Part shown: positions 63,816 through 64,000 of the stretch, piece by piece
Layout: the number at the start of each line of letters is the position of its first letter
Numbering within the stretch: position 1 is the first letter of the stretch
NCBI RefSeq assembly: GCF_964340395.1
Contig: NC_135557.1
Location: 10,314,460 to 10,378,459, forward strand
Length of the DNA stretch: 64,000 bases
Origin: Glandiceps talaboti
Lineage: Eukaryota; Hemichordata; Enteropneusta; Spengelidae
Direction of reading: 5' to 3'
The notes under the pieces: generated by a model
Told to the model about the DNA's origin: nothing
What the model saw: only the letters and a program-made list of their open reading frames with translations
Database searches by the model: none
Made by a program: the position numbers and the translations under genes

Positions 63816-64000
63816 ACATACTTTTGGGTGTACCTAAGTAAAATATGTATGGAAGTTCAGATAGATTTTACTTTCTATATTAACCTCAATTTTTGAATCC
63901 ATACAATTTGACTTGTGGTGAAGTATTGTCTTGTCCAACTTTTCTATTACAACTGTCTTTCTGAGCCAGATTTAATCCTAATCTAAGTCAGGCCTTTCTA

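Overview
This is intron-rich, AT-rich nuclear DNA of an animal. The evidence is short exons with GT-AG junctions, metazoan protein families (NCAM/Fasciclin-II type cell adhesion molecule, ZNF511 zinc-finger protein, type II membrane C-type lectin), tRNA-derived SINEs, many short inverted-repeat transposons and abundant tandem repeats. The mix looks like a marine invertebrate, but nothing visible fixes the phylum. Most long open frames here are translated simple repeats, not genes.

Layout. (1) 1-7017: no exon I can support; a tetranucleotide microsatellite, small tandem repeats and MITE copies. (2) 7018-15720, plus strand: nine exons forming the 3' part of a GPI-anchored adhesion molecule (three Ig domains, two FN3 domains, GPI signal; 521 residues visible, 5' end outside or unrecognised). 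Introns 2, 3 and 5 are filled with minisatellites, and six of the nine exons are accompanied by decayed copies of their own edges. A 75-bp repeat follows the stop codon. (3) 15721-26667: no gene; MITEs, a 57-bp minisatellite and a tail-to-tail SINE pair. (4) 26668-36291, minus strand: complete ZNF511 orthologue, four exons, 220 residues. Its first intron holds a 6-kb foldback structure: two ~380-bp inverted arms around a 5.3-kb array of a 30-bp repeat. (5) 37073-44968, plus strand: seven exons, 328 residues, a Cut8/STS1-like candidate nuclear proteasome tether, divergent from ZNF511 across a ~780-bp intergenic region with CCAAT and E2F-like sites. Intron 2 carries a 1,020-bp foldback transposon with TA target duplication. 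(6) 45722-45985: two tandem copies and one inverted partial copy of a unit whose minus strand folds as a type I hammerhead self-cleaving ribozyme; the second copy has an intact catalytic core. (7) 47884-54104, minus strand: type II membrane C-type lectin, four exons plus a probable 17-residue cassette exon. (8) 54105-64000: no coding exon recognised; a possible promoter and non-coding first exon near 56300-56471, plus repeats.

The most notable items are the hammerhead unit, the repeated duplication of exon edges in the adhesion gene, the foldback-plus-minisatellite structure, the co-loss of a canonical disulfide in the lectin domain, and several MITE families whose target-site duplications can be read directly. 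Exon calls rest on reading frame, splice consensus and intron phase; no alignment was run.
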